Origin: Bacteroides reticulotermitis JCM 10512
Lineage (GTDB): Bacteria; Bacteroidota; Bacteroidia; Bacteroidales; Bacteroidaceae
Length of the DNA stretch: 64,000 bases
Direction of reading: 5' to 3'
Assembly: GCF_000517545.1 (NCBI RefSeq)
Contig: NZ_BAIV01000003.1
Location: 1-64,000, forward strand
Every line of letters begins with the position of its first letter. Positions within the stretch are counted from its first letter, which is position 1. Positions 51,221 to 60,561 of the stretch are shown here, piece after piece. The position numbers and the translations under genes were made by a program. The notes beneath the pieces are model-generated. The model was not told the DNA's origin. It saw nothing but the letters and a program-made list of their open reading frames with translations, and ran no database searches.

Positions 51221-51226
51221 TATTTC

Positions 51227-51267
51227 GATGCGCAAAGGTGAATACGAGTGATTTATCCTTGCGCATC
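51227..51267 (+). terminator. Terminator-like hairpin after the third operon
   Basis: GATGCGCAAAGG pairs with CCTTGCGCATC (11 bp with one bulged A) around an 18-base loop, directly after the GH28 stop at 51220. No clear T-run follows. Confidence 0.5.
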
Positions 51268-51418
51268 ACTCTGAAAAGCTTTCTATTGTCGGGCAAAGTC
51301 ATACTACTTGTGATGTAGACTAGTAATAGATAAGTTCCGTTATACCGGTAATTAAGTTTGTTTTCTGTAACCGTAAACTTGCTTTTGTCTGAAAGAGATC
51401 TTTAACTGAAAGCTTTAA

Positions 51419-51487
51419 TTATAAGAATGCAAGCTTTGTTTTTATAAATGCAATTTGCAATTATAAAAACAGAGTTTGCATTTATAG
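51419..51487. repeat. Cluster of TTATAAATGCAA direct and inverted repeats
   Basis: Four copies of a 12-base word: TTATAAGAATGCAA (51419-51432), TTATAAATGCAA (51442-51453), then inverted TTGCAATTATAA (51455-51466) and TTGCATTTATAG (51476-51487). The central pair can fold as a 16-bp imperfect stem. AT-rich and non-coding. It occupies the same relative place as the palindromic cluster at 27660, upstream of an ATGAGAGAT element. The rest of 51268-51741 shows nothing else. Confidence 0.65.
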
Positions 51488-51741
51488 TTTGTATCAGATT
51501 AAATGAGACTTTTCTATTAGAGAAGAAGCGGTTTACTACTAATCAACCGGAACTTATCTAGTAATACACTGCATGATAAGCTATATAGATGGGGCGTTGT
51601 CAAAGTGCGATGCTTGGGAAATGAAAGACAACGCTATTTACTATGTATCTGTTAGTCGTATATAACTTAGGAGTGTTGCAAATCAACTAGTTGTATAGGG
51701 TATGATGAAAAAGATAATCAGACTAAATATTTAAACAGAAA

Positions 51742-51942
51742 CTGAAATACACCTAAAAGGAATGAGAGATCCCTCAAAAATGATGAGAGATACGTCCAAA
51801 AAGGGGCAAAAATACGGGAAAATGATGAGAGATACCTCTTTTAGAAAACATCTCTCATTCTGTAATGTGCTGATTATTTGCATTTTAATTTAAAATGATG
51901 AGACCATGAGAGATGATTTTTTTTCTTAGTAGAGGGGGGAGG
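51742..51942. repeat. ATGAGAGAT-rich intergenic element, copy 2
   Basis: Second copy of the element at 27981-28182. Long identical stretches include AATGAGAGATCCCTC and AAAATGATGAGAGATAC, the inverted ATCTCTCATTCTGTAAT, and a T-run followed by AGGGGGGAGG. Small indels separate the copies. It lies between the third operon and the GH3 gene, in a convergent gap. Confidence 0.8.
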
Positions 51943-52026
51943 AGTTTGAGCCAAAACGGAGTCGTTAGATAGTGAACTAATCGTGTTCTTTGATGGTTCC
52001 GACAGACTTTGAAGGTGCATGAATAG

Positions 52027-52064
52027 AAAAAAAGCAGCGCTTCATAGATGTCTACGAAGCGCTG
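52027..52064 (-). terminator. Rho-independent terminator of GH3
   Basis: On the minus strand a 13-bp stem (CAGCGCTTCGTAG with CTATGAAGCGCTG, one G-U pair, 4-base loop) is followed by seven T (A-run at 52027-52033 on the plus strand), 6 bases past the GH3 stop. Confidence 0.85.
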
Positions 52065-52069
52065 TTCCT

Positions 52070-54667
52070 TTATTGTATAGAGATATTTAGAGATTGTAAG
52101 TCTTTGTCCTTCGAACTACTGCCATAGAGTATTTCATAGTTCCCTTTCAGCGTACGCATGGTGTTGGTTGCCGTATCGAACCATTCAAAATTCTCGTAGG
52201 GAAGCTCGATCACAACTGTCTGCGTAGTTCCTTTAGCTATATTCACTCTTTGGAATGCGCGGAGAGCTTTGCTTGGTCCTTCCTTATCTGCCGGACGACG
52301 GAGATAAACTTGCACAACTTCCTCTCCATCACGCGGGCCGATGTTCTTCACCGGAATGTGGAGCGTGAGTTTCTGGTTAGCTGCTAAGGTAGACCTGTCT
52401 GCTTTAGCTTTGCCATAAGTGAACTTCGTATAACTCAAACCGTATCCAAACGGGAAGAGTGGTTCCTCTTTCATAAAACGGTAGGTGCGGTTTTTCATTG
52501 AGTAATCTTCATAGTCGGGCAATTGTTTCGTGTGTTTGTAGAAGGTTACGGGCAGACGTCCGGCAGGATTGTAATCACCGTACAATACATCGGCAACAGC
52601 AGTTCCTCCCGCTTGCCCCGGATACCAGGCTTGTACAATTGCATCGCAGCTATTTGTTTCGGGAACCATCGCCATCGCCGAACCGGAGTAATTAACGAAA
52701 ACGACTTTCTTTCCGGCTTTCTTCAATGCATTAAGAACTTTGCGTTGTACATCGGGCAATTCAATATTTAAACGGTCGCCACCTTTGAAACCGGGAGCTG
52801 AGACACTCATCGATTCTCCTTCGAGCAAAGCGGAAATACCGCCGGCAAAGAGAACAACATCCGCTTCTTTAATTTGGCTAAGAAGCACGGGAATATCAAC
52901 CGGTCTCTCTTCGGCCAGATCGAAGTTGAGGAACGGGCCGTCTTTTACCTGAATGAACGTAAGCTCTATCTCGTATATCTGGCCGGACTTATAATCAAAC
53001 TTATAGAGATCTTCCGGATTCTTAACGTTGGTCTTCTCGGCAACCGTTTCACCATTGATACGAAGCGTTACTCCTCCGTTAGTCATGAATCGGAATGCAG
53101 CCGATCCCGATTCTTGTGGACGGAACGTACTGCGGTAGATTGCCGTAAAGTCTTTCAGGTTAACTCCCGGCGCAAAGGCCGTATTGCCCTGTCCGCTGAA
53201 ATGAAAGGGAGTAGTCAGTTGATCGGTGGCTGCTATTTCACCTGTGTAATCTCGGTTGTTCCAGTACACGGCAGAGAACCCGTCTTTACCATCTATGCGG
53301 CATTGATTGAACAGACTATGCAGAGTCATGTCTTCGGTCAGTCCACAAGCCGGAACGTAGATAATCTGTGAGGCAGGAATCCGTTGTTGGATAGCTTTCA
53401 ATAAAGTACTCGTCTGCGACGGGAATCCGTTGTAATTTCCCCATTGCATAACCGAGTCGTTGGCATTCGGGCCGATAACGGCAATCTTTTGTTTCTTATT
53501 CAATGGCAGAACCTGGTTCTTATTCTGCAAAAGTACCAGCGTTTCATGTGCCATTTTCAAAGCTAATTCCTGATGTTTCGGACAATCTACGATTGAATAA
53601 GGAATCTGACTCCACGGATGTTTCTCATTCATCTCACCTAACTGAAAACGAGCGGTCAGCAACCGGCGGACAGATACATTGATCTGCTCTTCGGTGATAA
53701 GTCCTTTCTCGACCGCTTCTGTCAGACTGCTGTAACTACCTCCACATTCAACATCCGTTCCGCTCCACACGGCTGCGGCCGAAGCGCTTGCCGCATCGGG
53801 ATGCGTGAAATGTTTCTTCGGAGAATAGAAGTCGGAAATTGCTCCGCAGTCGGATACCACGAGTCCTTTGAAGCCCCAATCCTTGCGGAGTATCTGCATT
53901 AGCAGTTGTTTGCTTCCGCAACAGGGATCGCCTTCAAAGCGATTGTAGGCACACATTACTTCTTTTACATCCGCTTTCTGAACGAGGTCTTTAAAAGCCG
54001 GGAGATAAGTTTCCCACAAATCTCTTGGGGCTATGTTTTCCGCATTGAAACTGTGACGGTTCCATTCCGGCCCGGAGTGAACGGCAAAGTGTTTGGCGCA
54101 AGCGTGTAGCTTATCGTATTCGGCATCTGCGGGTCCTTGCAGTCCTTTGACTACTGCCATGCCCATGCGACTTGCCAAATAAGGATCTTCTCCGTAAGTT
54201 TCCTGTCCTCGTCCCCAACGTGGATCGCGGAAGATGTTGACATTGGGCGTCCACATGGTCAATCCTTGATAACGTTTATAAGTTCCGCCCTCATTGAAAC
54301 GACGGTTTTTGGCGCGTGCCTCATCGGATACAGCGTCAAAAACACGATAAAGCAACTCGTCGTTGAAAGAGGCTGCCATACCGATGGCTTGTGGAAATAC
54401 GGTTGCCAGTCCGGCACGTGCTACACCGTGAAGTGCTTCGTTCCACCATTCATACGGCTTGATGCCCAAACGTGGGATGGCCGGAGAGTTGTTTTGCATT
54501 AAGGCGACTTTCTCTTCCAGCGTAAGTCGTGGGAGTAAGTCGTCGGCGCGTTGTTCGGCTGTCAGTTTTGTGTTTTGGTAAGGGTGCGGTGTTGATAGAT
54601 TGCTCTGCGCTTGCATTGTACATGCAAAGATTGCGATACCGCAGACTGTCATCCATTGTCTCTTCAT
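52070..54667 (-). CDS. GH3 family beta-glycosidase with PA14 insert, periplasmic
   Basis: 865 residues, complete, signal peptide ending ACTMQAQ. GH3 N-terminal barrel: LTLEEKVALMQNNSPAIPRL, EWWNEALHGVARAG, DPRWGRGQETYGEDP, CAKHFAVHSGPEWNRH; nucleophile Asp in GLVVSDCGAISDF. The beta-sandwich domain is interrupted by a PA14 module (about 430-575; FSAVYWNNRDYTGE, FRFMTNGGVTLRINGE), then VVFVNYSGSAMAMV and YNPAGRLPVTFYK, and a C-terminal Fn3-like domain (GLSYTKFTYGK). The layout and ALHGVARAG motif are those of beta-xylosidase/arabinofuranosidase-type GH3. In a pectin locus this would fit removal of xylose from xylogalacturonan, but substrate is inference. Confidence 0.93.
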   Translation of the reverse strand: MKRQWMTVCGIAIFACTMQAQSNLSTPHPYQNTKLTAEQRADDLLPRLTLEEKVALMQNNSPAIPRLGIKPYEWWNEALHGVARAGLATVFPQAIGMAASFNDELLYRVFDAVSDEARAKNRRFNEGGTYKRYQGLTMWTPNVNIFRDPRWGRGQETYGEDPYLASRMGMAVVKGLQGPADAEYDKLHACAKHFAVHSGPEWNRHSFNAENIAPRDLWETYLPAFKDLVQKADVKEVMCAYNRFEGDPCCGSKQLLMQILRKDWGFKGLVVSDCGAISDFYSPKKHFTHPDAASASAAAVWSGTDVECGGSYSSLTEAVEKGLITEEQINVSVRRLLTARFQLGEMNEKHPWSQIPYSIVDCPKHQELALKMAHETLVLLQNKNQVLPLNKKQKIAVIGPNANDSVMQWGNYNGFPSQTSTLLKAIQQRIPASQIIYVPACGLTEDMTLHSLFNQCRIDGKDGFSAVYWNNRDYTGEIAATDQLTTPFHFSGQGNTAFAPGVNLKDFTAIYRSTFRPQESGSAAFRFMTNGGVTLRINGETVAEKTNVKNPEDLYKFDYKSGQIYEIELTFIQVKDGPFLNFDLAEERPVDIPVLLSQIKEADVVLFAGGISALLEGESMSVSAPGFKGGDRLNIELPDVQRKVLNALKKAGKKVVFVNYSGSAMAMVPETNSCDAIVQAWYPGQAGGTAVADVLYGDYNPAGRLPVTFYKHTKQLPDYEDYSMKNRTYRFMKEEPLFPFGYGLSYTKFTYGKAKADRSTLAANQKLTLHIPVKNIGPRDGEEVVQVYLRRPADKEGPSKALRAFQRVNIAKGTTQTVVIELPYENFEWFDTATNTMRTLKGNYEILYGSSSKDKDLQSLNISIQ

Positions 54668-54680
54668 TACTATATGGTTT

Positions 54681-54701
54681 TAGATTTTCTGCAATGATAC
54701 G
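54681..54701 (-). promoter_or_regulatory. Promoter-like element before GH3, shared with GH95
   Basis: Counterpart of 30881-30902: plus-strand TAGATT followed by CTGCAATGATACG. On the minus strand it gives TATCATTG (54692-54699), 25 bases before the GH3 start. It implies that GH3 is transcribed separately from the upstream HTCS. Confidence 0.5.
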
Positions 54702-54754
54702 GGCTTTGTCAGGATAATGAGAGGAATATTCGGTAGAAAAGGGGGATAGATTTA

Positions 54755-57700
54755 CTAGCCCTCCTTTTCACTGCTTTTCTTCTCTTTATATTCGGACGGC
54801 GTGATTCTGGTTACCTTCTTAAAACATTTGCCGAAATACTTCGGATCGTTGAATCCCGTCATATAGGCTATCTGCGAGAAGTTAAATTCACCGCTGTCGA
54901 TGAGCTGCATAGCGCGCTTAATACGTATCTCGCGTACAAAGTCTATCGGCGTTAAACCGATCAGTGATTTTAACTTGCGGTAGAATAAGGTGCGACTGAG
55001 TAAAAGCTTCTCGGCAAAATCGTCAATCGTCAGTTCGCTATTGTCCATCTGTTCCTCCATAAATTGCATGACATGCTGCATGAACTGCTCGTCGTAGGAA
55101 GTTATTTGCGGCTGAGAAGGAGTGAGCAGATCGGTTTCGGATATCTTTCGCCCTTCGGACAACTTGGCTCTATACATCTCCTGCAAGTCTTTACGTTGTT
55201 GCAGCAAAGAAGCGATGCGGGTTTTCAGGTAGGTGGCACTGAACGGCTTGGTTATGTAGTCGTCAATTCCTTGTTCCAACCCGGCTATGCGGTCGTCGAG
55301 CGATGATTTGGCCGACAACAGAATGATAGGGATGTGGCAAATGTCGCGATTCTCCTTGATTTGTTTAACCATTTCCAAACCATCCATCACAGGCATCATC
55401 ACATCACTGATAATCAAGTCCGGTAGATCTTCGCAAGCATGTTGCAGACCTTCTTCACCATGGCCCGATTCGATGACCTGATAGTTCTCGGACAGTATGT
55501 TTTTCAGGAACCCTCTCAACTCTTTGTTATCTTCTACAATCAGTATGGAGAAAGAATCTTCCTTCTTTGCCGTTTCGTCCTCCTCCCATGCTTGTTCCGC
55601 ATCCTGTATCGTCGTCGAATCACTGTCGTCCAGAATAAACTCGGCTTGGTTGTCTTGCTCGAAGATATCCTTTTTCAGCGGAAGAGTGATTGTAAATGTA
55701 CTGCCTTGCCCCAACTGGCTATATACTTCAATCCCTCCATGAAGCATGTCCACCATCTCTTTCACCAAAGATAGCCCGATGCCCGAGGATGGTTGTAGAA
55801 TGTTGTGTTTGACCAGCGTCTCGAAGCGTTGGAATAGCGAGCGTTGTTTTTCGGTCGCAATGCCGATTCCTTCATCAGCGACCTCTATTTTTATATGATC
55901 TTCCTGAACCGCGATGCGGATGCTAATTGACTTGCCGGCCGGCGTATATTTGAAAGCATTGGATATCAGGTTAAAGAATATCTTTTCAAATTTATCTCGA
56001 TCCACCCACCCGTATGCCGAAGGAACGGAAGTCTCAAACTGATAATTCATTCTTTTCTCTTCGGCTATTGAGCGGAAACTATCGGCCACTTTCTGTAGCA
56101 GCGGGATCAAATCGGTTTCTTCTATCAACAGCTTCATTTTGTGATTCTGTATTTTTCGGAAGTCCAGAATCTGATTCATCAATCGGAGCATGCGCTCAGT
56201 GTTTTGGCGTACCAAAGTCAGGTGCTTGCGTGAAGTGGGAGAGAGTTGCTCGTTCTCCAGCACCTCGATGACCGGGCTACTGATTAAGGTAAGCGGCGTA
56301 CGCAATTCGTGTGATATGTCGGTAAAAAAGCGCAATTTGATATTGGCCAGTTGCTGTTCCATATCGACCCGGTGGCGCAAACGGTAAATATAAAATAGAA
56401 CGTAAACTACCGTACAGGTGAATAGAATGAACATCAGGGAGTACAGCAACCACGCCCAATACGTTTCCCAAAATGTGGGAAGTACTTGAACGGATAAAGT
56501 ACGCACATTGTCTGTCCACACCCCGTCACTGTTCGTCGACTTAATTTGCAGTTCGTACTTCCCGGCCGGTAAATTGATATAACTGGCCGAACGGTTGTTG
56601 TCGGCTTCATTCCAGTTTTCTTCAAGTCCTTGCAGCCGGTATGCGTATAAAATTCCATTCGGGTTGACATAGTCGAGCGCGGCAAACTGAAAGGTTACAT
56701 TTCGTTCAGATGGCTTTAGCTTTATCGCTTGCTGATCGTCGATGGAGATTGGTAACACATGCCCTTGTACTTTCAAACCGGTGAATACGATGGGAGGTAT
56801 ATACTGACTCTTTTGCATCTTTTCCGGAAATATCTCCAGAAAGCCTTTGTCTGTACCCAGTAAAATCTGATTCTGATTATTTATAATTGGAATTGCTTCC
56901 GAGAAATTGAACTCCTGATAAACCGAGCTTAGTTCATAATTCTCAAAACTTTCTTTCTGTGGATTGAACTTTGACAGCGAATTTTCCGAAACAACCCATA
57001 GTTGATTCTGAGAGTCTTCGATAATAGATAACGCGAGATCGGAAGAAGAACCGTCGCTCTTATCGTAGTTTTTAAATTCAATATGATTGCTGAGCAGTTC
57101 TTTAGATAATATCTTGCTTAATCCACCGGTAAAGCTGGCTATATAAGTTGTTTGTTGCTTGTCGGTGTATATGTGCATAATATTATTCGCGCTGAGGCTG
57201 GTATTGACTCCTGCCTCGCGACTATTGCGGTAAAACTTAATTTCCTCCGGACGCTCAAATGTGTTTGGGAAGGTTAGAAGTCCGTCAGTTGTTCCTGCTA
57301 GAATCACTCCACCGGCTGCTTCGGCTATATTGCGCACTTTCATGGCATAGTCGGTCGGGAAATTCTTGAGTTGGTTATTGCAATTGATAAACAACAGTTT
57401 ACCGTCTTCCGAGTGGGTTACTAAATTCAGTCCCCCGCCGTAACATCCTACCCAGATGTTTCTTCGGCTATCTTGGAAAATACTATAAACACTGTTGTTG
57501 CTTATGCTGTATGGATCTGTCGGATGATGCTTGAAGTGGCGTATGGAATATTGATTGGCTTTGGTCTTCTGCAATAAGAAAATGCCGTTGTCCTTACTAC
57601 CCAGCCATATCTGCCCTTCTTTATCTTCCATGATGGTATATATCGCATTGAAGAAAGCCTGCTTTTCTTTCACAATATGCCCGCTGGGTGATAAGAATCC

Positions 57701-59092
57701 TTCCAGAGAACCATCCGCATTGTATATCTGAACAAAGTTAGCTTTAGATGTAATCCATATCCGGTTATTGCTATCCCGCAGAAAAGCTCTCGTTTCTGCT
57801 TCGTAGTCGGTTTGATTGAACTGATAACTCTGCGGAAAGAAGCAGAGCTTTTCTACCCCGCGTGCCGTAGCAAACCAACAACTACCTTGGTTGTCGAGCA
57901 TATAGTACCGGATTAGCGGGCTAAAAACGGATGCCGGATTATTTATATCAGTCAGGAGTGGCTTTAATTCTTTCTTTTTTCGGTCGAAATAACAAAAGTT
58001 TCCCTCGGTTGGGACTACCCATAAGTTACCTATCTTATCTTCAAATACGATTTTCCGGCTCTTTCGTCCGTGTTTGATAACCTCATGTTTGGGTGTGAAT
58101 AAATGCTGTTTCTCATTGGTCGGAAGGTGAAGGCGTGTGATTCCCGGTGTTGGTGAGAAAATCCAAAGATTGTTGTACTTATCTCGATAGACCGATTCCA
58201 CATAGTTGGACGGCTGAGTGGCGGAACGAATATCTAGGTGCTGGAAGCTCTTGTTGGGGATAGAATATAAGATTAATCCATTATCGGTACCCAGAGCCAG
58301 GTTGTTTTTGTCGATAAGGGTTACATTACCTATCTTGCCTTGCATATGAGGAATATCGATAAACTTTAGCTTTTGAGTACGGAAATCATACTTGCCTAGT
58401 TTACCTTGTTCTGAAACCAAGTAGATAACTTTATCCAGTTGAGTTATAAAATGAAAGGGGTAGTCGGTGTCTAATGTTTTACTGCCAATAATTGAAATTC
58501 CTTTATTCGTGAGTATCCATTCATCTTCTTCCGAATCCTGAAAAATATTGAAGATTTCTTCTCCTTTAAGATTTCGCTCAAATGGACTATACAAGGTAAT
58601 TCCTTCTCCCTTTTTGCAGAGTTGTTCATCTACTCTGTATGCGTAACCACCTTCACAAAGTATCCAGGCAATGCCTTTCTGCAAAGAGTAAATGCGTGTT
58701 ACTAAATTAGCCTGTCGGGTGGCAAGCTTAATCGGATGCAGCACATCGATGAACTTTTCGGTTTGCACGTCGAACAAGCACGCTTGTCCGTCATAGGTAG
58801 GGCACCAGATATCGCCATACTGGCTTTCTAGAATTGTTCCCATTCGGTTAGTGCCCATGCCATATTTATCTTCTTGGGATGTCTTATAAGTCTTGAATGT
58901 ATATCCATCGAATTTGTTTAGCCCATTCCAGGTGCTAAACCAAATGAATCCTTTTTGATCTTGCAGGATATTCATAACGACTCCTTGGGCAAGCCCATCG
59001 CTTACGGAAAAGTGCTTAACCTGGCAAATAGGCTGTGCGGTAGCGGATGCTATTGCTATAAGCAAATAGAAAAGAGGGTAGAGGCGTTTCAT
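54755..59092 (-). CDS. Hybrid two-component system regulator (HTCS), second copy
   Basis: About 1,445 residues from ATG 59092 (MKRLYPLFYLLIAIASATAQ signal peptide); the open frame extends upstream to 59227 without a signal. Domain order as in the 30927 HTCS: Reg_prop propellers (about 20-740), Y_Y_Y domain (INLPAGKYELQIKSTN), one membrane helix (about 878-903), kinase with His928 in DISHELRTPL, NLISNAFKYTPAG, DEGIGIA, GIGLSLV; receiver with Asp1230 in ISDVMMPVMDG; AraC-type C-terminus (LSRTLFYRKLKSLIGLTP). The DNA-binding ends of the two HTCS are nearly the same while the propellers differ more, suggesting different ligands but related operators. Confidence 0.96.
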   Translation of the reverse strand: MKRLYPLFYLLIAIASATAQPICQVKHFSVSDGLAQGVVMNILQDQKGFIWFSTWNGLNKFDGYTFKTYKTSQEDKYGMGTNRMGTILESQYGDIWCPTYDGQACLFDVQTEKFIDVLHPIKLATRQANLVTRIYSLQKGIAWILCEGGYAYRVDEQLCKKGEGITLYSPFERNLKGEEIFNIFQDSEEDEWILTNKGISIIGSKTLDTDYPFHFITQLDKVIYLVSEQGKLGKYDFRTQKLKFIDIPHMQGKIGNVTLIDKNNLALGTDNGLILYSIPNKSFQHLDIRSATQPSNYVESVYRDKYNNLWIFSPTPGITRLHLPTNEKQHLFTPKHEVIKHGRKSRKIVFEDKIGNLWVVPTEGNFCYFDRKKKELKPLLTDINNPASVFSPLIRYYMLDNQGSCWFATARGVEKLCFFPQSYQFNQTDYEAETRAFLRDSNNRIWITSKANFVQIYNADGSLEGFLSPSGHIVKEKQAFFNAIYTIMEDKEGQIWLGSKDNGIFLLQKTKANQYSIRHFKHHPTDPYSISNNSVYSIFQDSRRNIWVGCYGGGLNLVTHSEDGKLLFINCNNQLKNFPTDYAMKVRNIAEAAGGVILAGTTDGLLTFPNTFERPEEIKFYRNSREAGVNTSLSANNIMHIYTDKQQTTYIASFTGGLSKILSKELLSNHIEFKNYDKSDGSSSDLALSIIEDSQNQLWVVSENSLSKFNPQKESFENYELSSVYQEFNFSEAIPIINNQNQILLGTDKGFLEIFPEKMQKSQYIPPIVFTGLKVQGHVLPISIDDQQAIKLKPSERNVTFQFAALDYVNPNGILYAYRLQGLEENWNEADNNRSASYINLPAGKYELQIKSTNSDGVWTDNVRTLSVQVLPTFWETYWAWLLYSLMFILFTCTVVYVLFYIYRLRHRVDMEQQLANIKLRFFTDISHELRTPLTLISSPVIEVLENEQLSPTSRKHLTLVRQNTERMLRLMNQILDFRKIQNHKMKLLIEETDLIPLLQKVADSFRSIAEEKRMNYQFETSVPSAYGWVDRDKFEKIFFNLISNAFKYTPAGKSISIRIAVQEDHIKIEVADEGIGIATEKQRSLFQRFETLVKHNILQPSSGIGLSLVKEMVDMLHGGIEVYSQLGQGSTFTITLPLKKDIFEQDNQAEFILDDSDSTTIQDAEQAWEEDETAKKEDSFSILIVEDNKELRGFLKNILSENYQVIESGHGEEGLQHACEDLPDLIISDVMMPVMDGLEMVKQIKENRDICHIPIILLSAKSSLDDRIAGLEQGIDDYITKPFSATYLKTRIASLLQQRKDLQEMYRAKLSEGRKISETDLLTPSQPQITSYDEQFMQHVMQFMEEQMDNSELTIDDFAEKLLLSRTLFYRKLKSLIGLTPIDFVREIRIKRAMQLIDSGEFNFSQIAYMTGFNDPKYFGKCFKKVTRITPSEYKEKKSSEKEG

Positions 59093-59119
59093 AGTAATCG
59101 ATTCTTTGTTATGTGTTAG

Positions 59120-59156
59120 CAAAAATAGAAAAAACAATGTGGAATGAAAAGCATTG
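59120..59156 (-). promoter_or_regulatory. Promoter of the second HTCS gene
   Basis: Ungapped match to 35333-35369. The minus strand carries -7 box TATTTTTG (59120-59127), 28 bases before the start codon, and the same TTTTCATT segment. The remaining gap to 59525 is AT-rich; a TATGTTTG at 59486-59493 could be the -7 box of the next plus-strand gene. Confidence 0.55.
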
Positions 59157-59485
59157 GAACTGCTTTGAACGAAAAACACTGCCTTTTGCCTATATATTAC
59201 TCTTGCTCCAATCAAAAACCCCTTCATATCCAGTTAATAGGATATAAAGGGGGAATTGTTCTTGATAAAAGTTGCATGGGGTATGGTGAAATGAAATCAT
59301 AATTGGGGAATTATTCGCACAAGACTTTCACAAGTTTCCTTTTATCAATGATTTTAAAACATGACAAAAATAATCAAAATATTTCTGTATTTATAGTGAA
59401 AATTAATTATTCTTATAAGGTTTATGGATTTTTAATATATGAAATCTCTTTTTGCTTCTTTTTTTTATAATCCATTGTTTTTTCT

Positions 59486-59493
59486 TATGTTTG
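59486..59493 (+). promoter_or_regulatory. Possible -7 box of the radical SAM gene
   Basis: TATGTTTG fits TAnnTTTG exactly, 33 bases before the ATG at 59526. No -33 TTTG at correct distance was found, so confidence is low. Confidence 0.3.
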
Positions 59494-59525
59494 CTGTCTT
59501 TATGGTAGACGAACATCGCTAAATA

Positions 59526-60484
59526 ATGAATATACAGGTACAGTATAATGATTTTCCAACTTTCTTGCGAAAGTATTTTTCTTACAAAGTGCAGAAGATT
59601 TCACTGAATGCAGGTTTTACTTGTCCGAACCGGGATGGGGCTAAAGGGTGGGGTGGATGTACCTATTGCAATAACCAGACTTTTAATCCGGACTATTGTC
59701 ATATTGAGAAATCAATTACTACGCAACTGGATGAAGGAAAACGCTTTTTTGCGTATAAATACCCCGAGATGAAGTATCTGGCTTATTTTCAGGCATACAC
59801 CAATACGTATGACGAGTTGGAAGGCTTGAAGCGGAAATACGAAGAAGCTTGGCAGTTGATGGAGTTGTTGGCTTGGTTATTGGGACGCGTCCCGATTGTA
59901 TGCCCGATGAACTGCTATCGTATTTGGATGACTTGAATAAACGAACTTTCCTAATGGTGGAATATGGCATTGAGAGTACCTGTGACGCAACTTTGAAGCG
60001 TATTAATCGCGGGCATACTTATGCGGACACTGTTGAGGCAATCAAGCGAACTGCTGCTTGCGGTATTTTGACCGGAGGGCACGTAATACTCGGACTTCCC
60101 GGTGAAACGCATGATTCCATCATATCGCAAGCCTCCGTTTTATCTGAGTTACCCTTGACTACACTGAAAATACATCAGTTACAGTTAATTCGTGGCACTC
60201 GTATGGCTCGTGAATATTCAGAGAATCCCGATAGTTTCCATCTTTATACCGATGTAGATGAATACATTGATCTGGTCATAGACTATGTCGAACATTTGCG
60301 GCCGGATATAGTTGTGGAACGCTTTGTTTCCCAGTCTCCTAAGGAGCTGTTGATAGCTCCCGATTGGGGCTTGAAAAATTATGAATTCACCGCTCGTGTG
60401 CAAAAAAGAATGAAAGAAAGGGGAGCTTATCAAGGTAAGAAGTACCATGATTCGGAAAAAAGAGTTATTTTTGCCAAAGATTAG
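59526..60484 (+). CDS. YhcC-like radical SAM protein (TIGR01212 family; one frame break)
   Basis: About 319 residues when repaired. The iron-sulfur cluster cysteines lie in FTCPNRDGAKGWGGCTYCNN near residue 30. Later motifs YFQAYTNTYDELE, GLVIGTRPDC, VEYGIESTCDATLKRINRGH and ILTGGHVILGLPGE are typical of the YhcC/Elp3-like radical SAM proteins; the substrate of the family is not established. The frame breaks in a T-run at about 59849-59851: GCTTTGGCAG in place of GCTTGGCAG gives EEALAVDGVVGLV, joining 59526-59936 to 59849-60484. First of the housekeeping genes beyond the pectin region. Confidence 0.9.
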
Positions 60485-60561
60485 TTTGTCGCATCCAATA
60501 TGTATGAGGATTTATCTCCTGTTCGCATGTTGGACGAAGCCCTAATAAATAAAGTTTAAGA

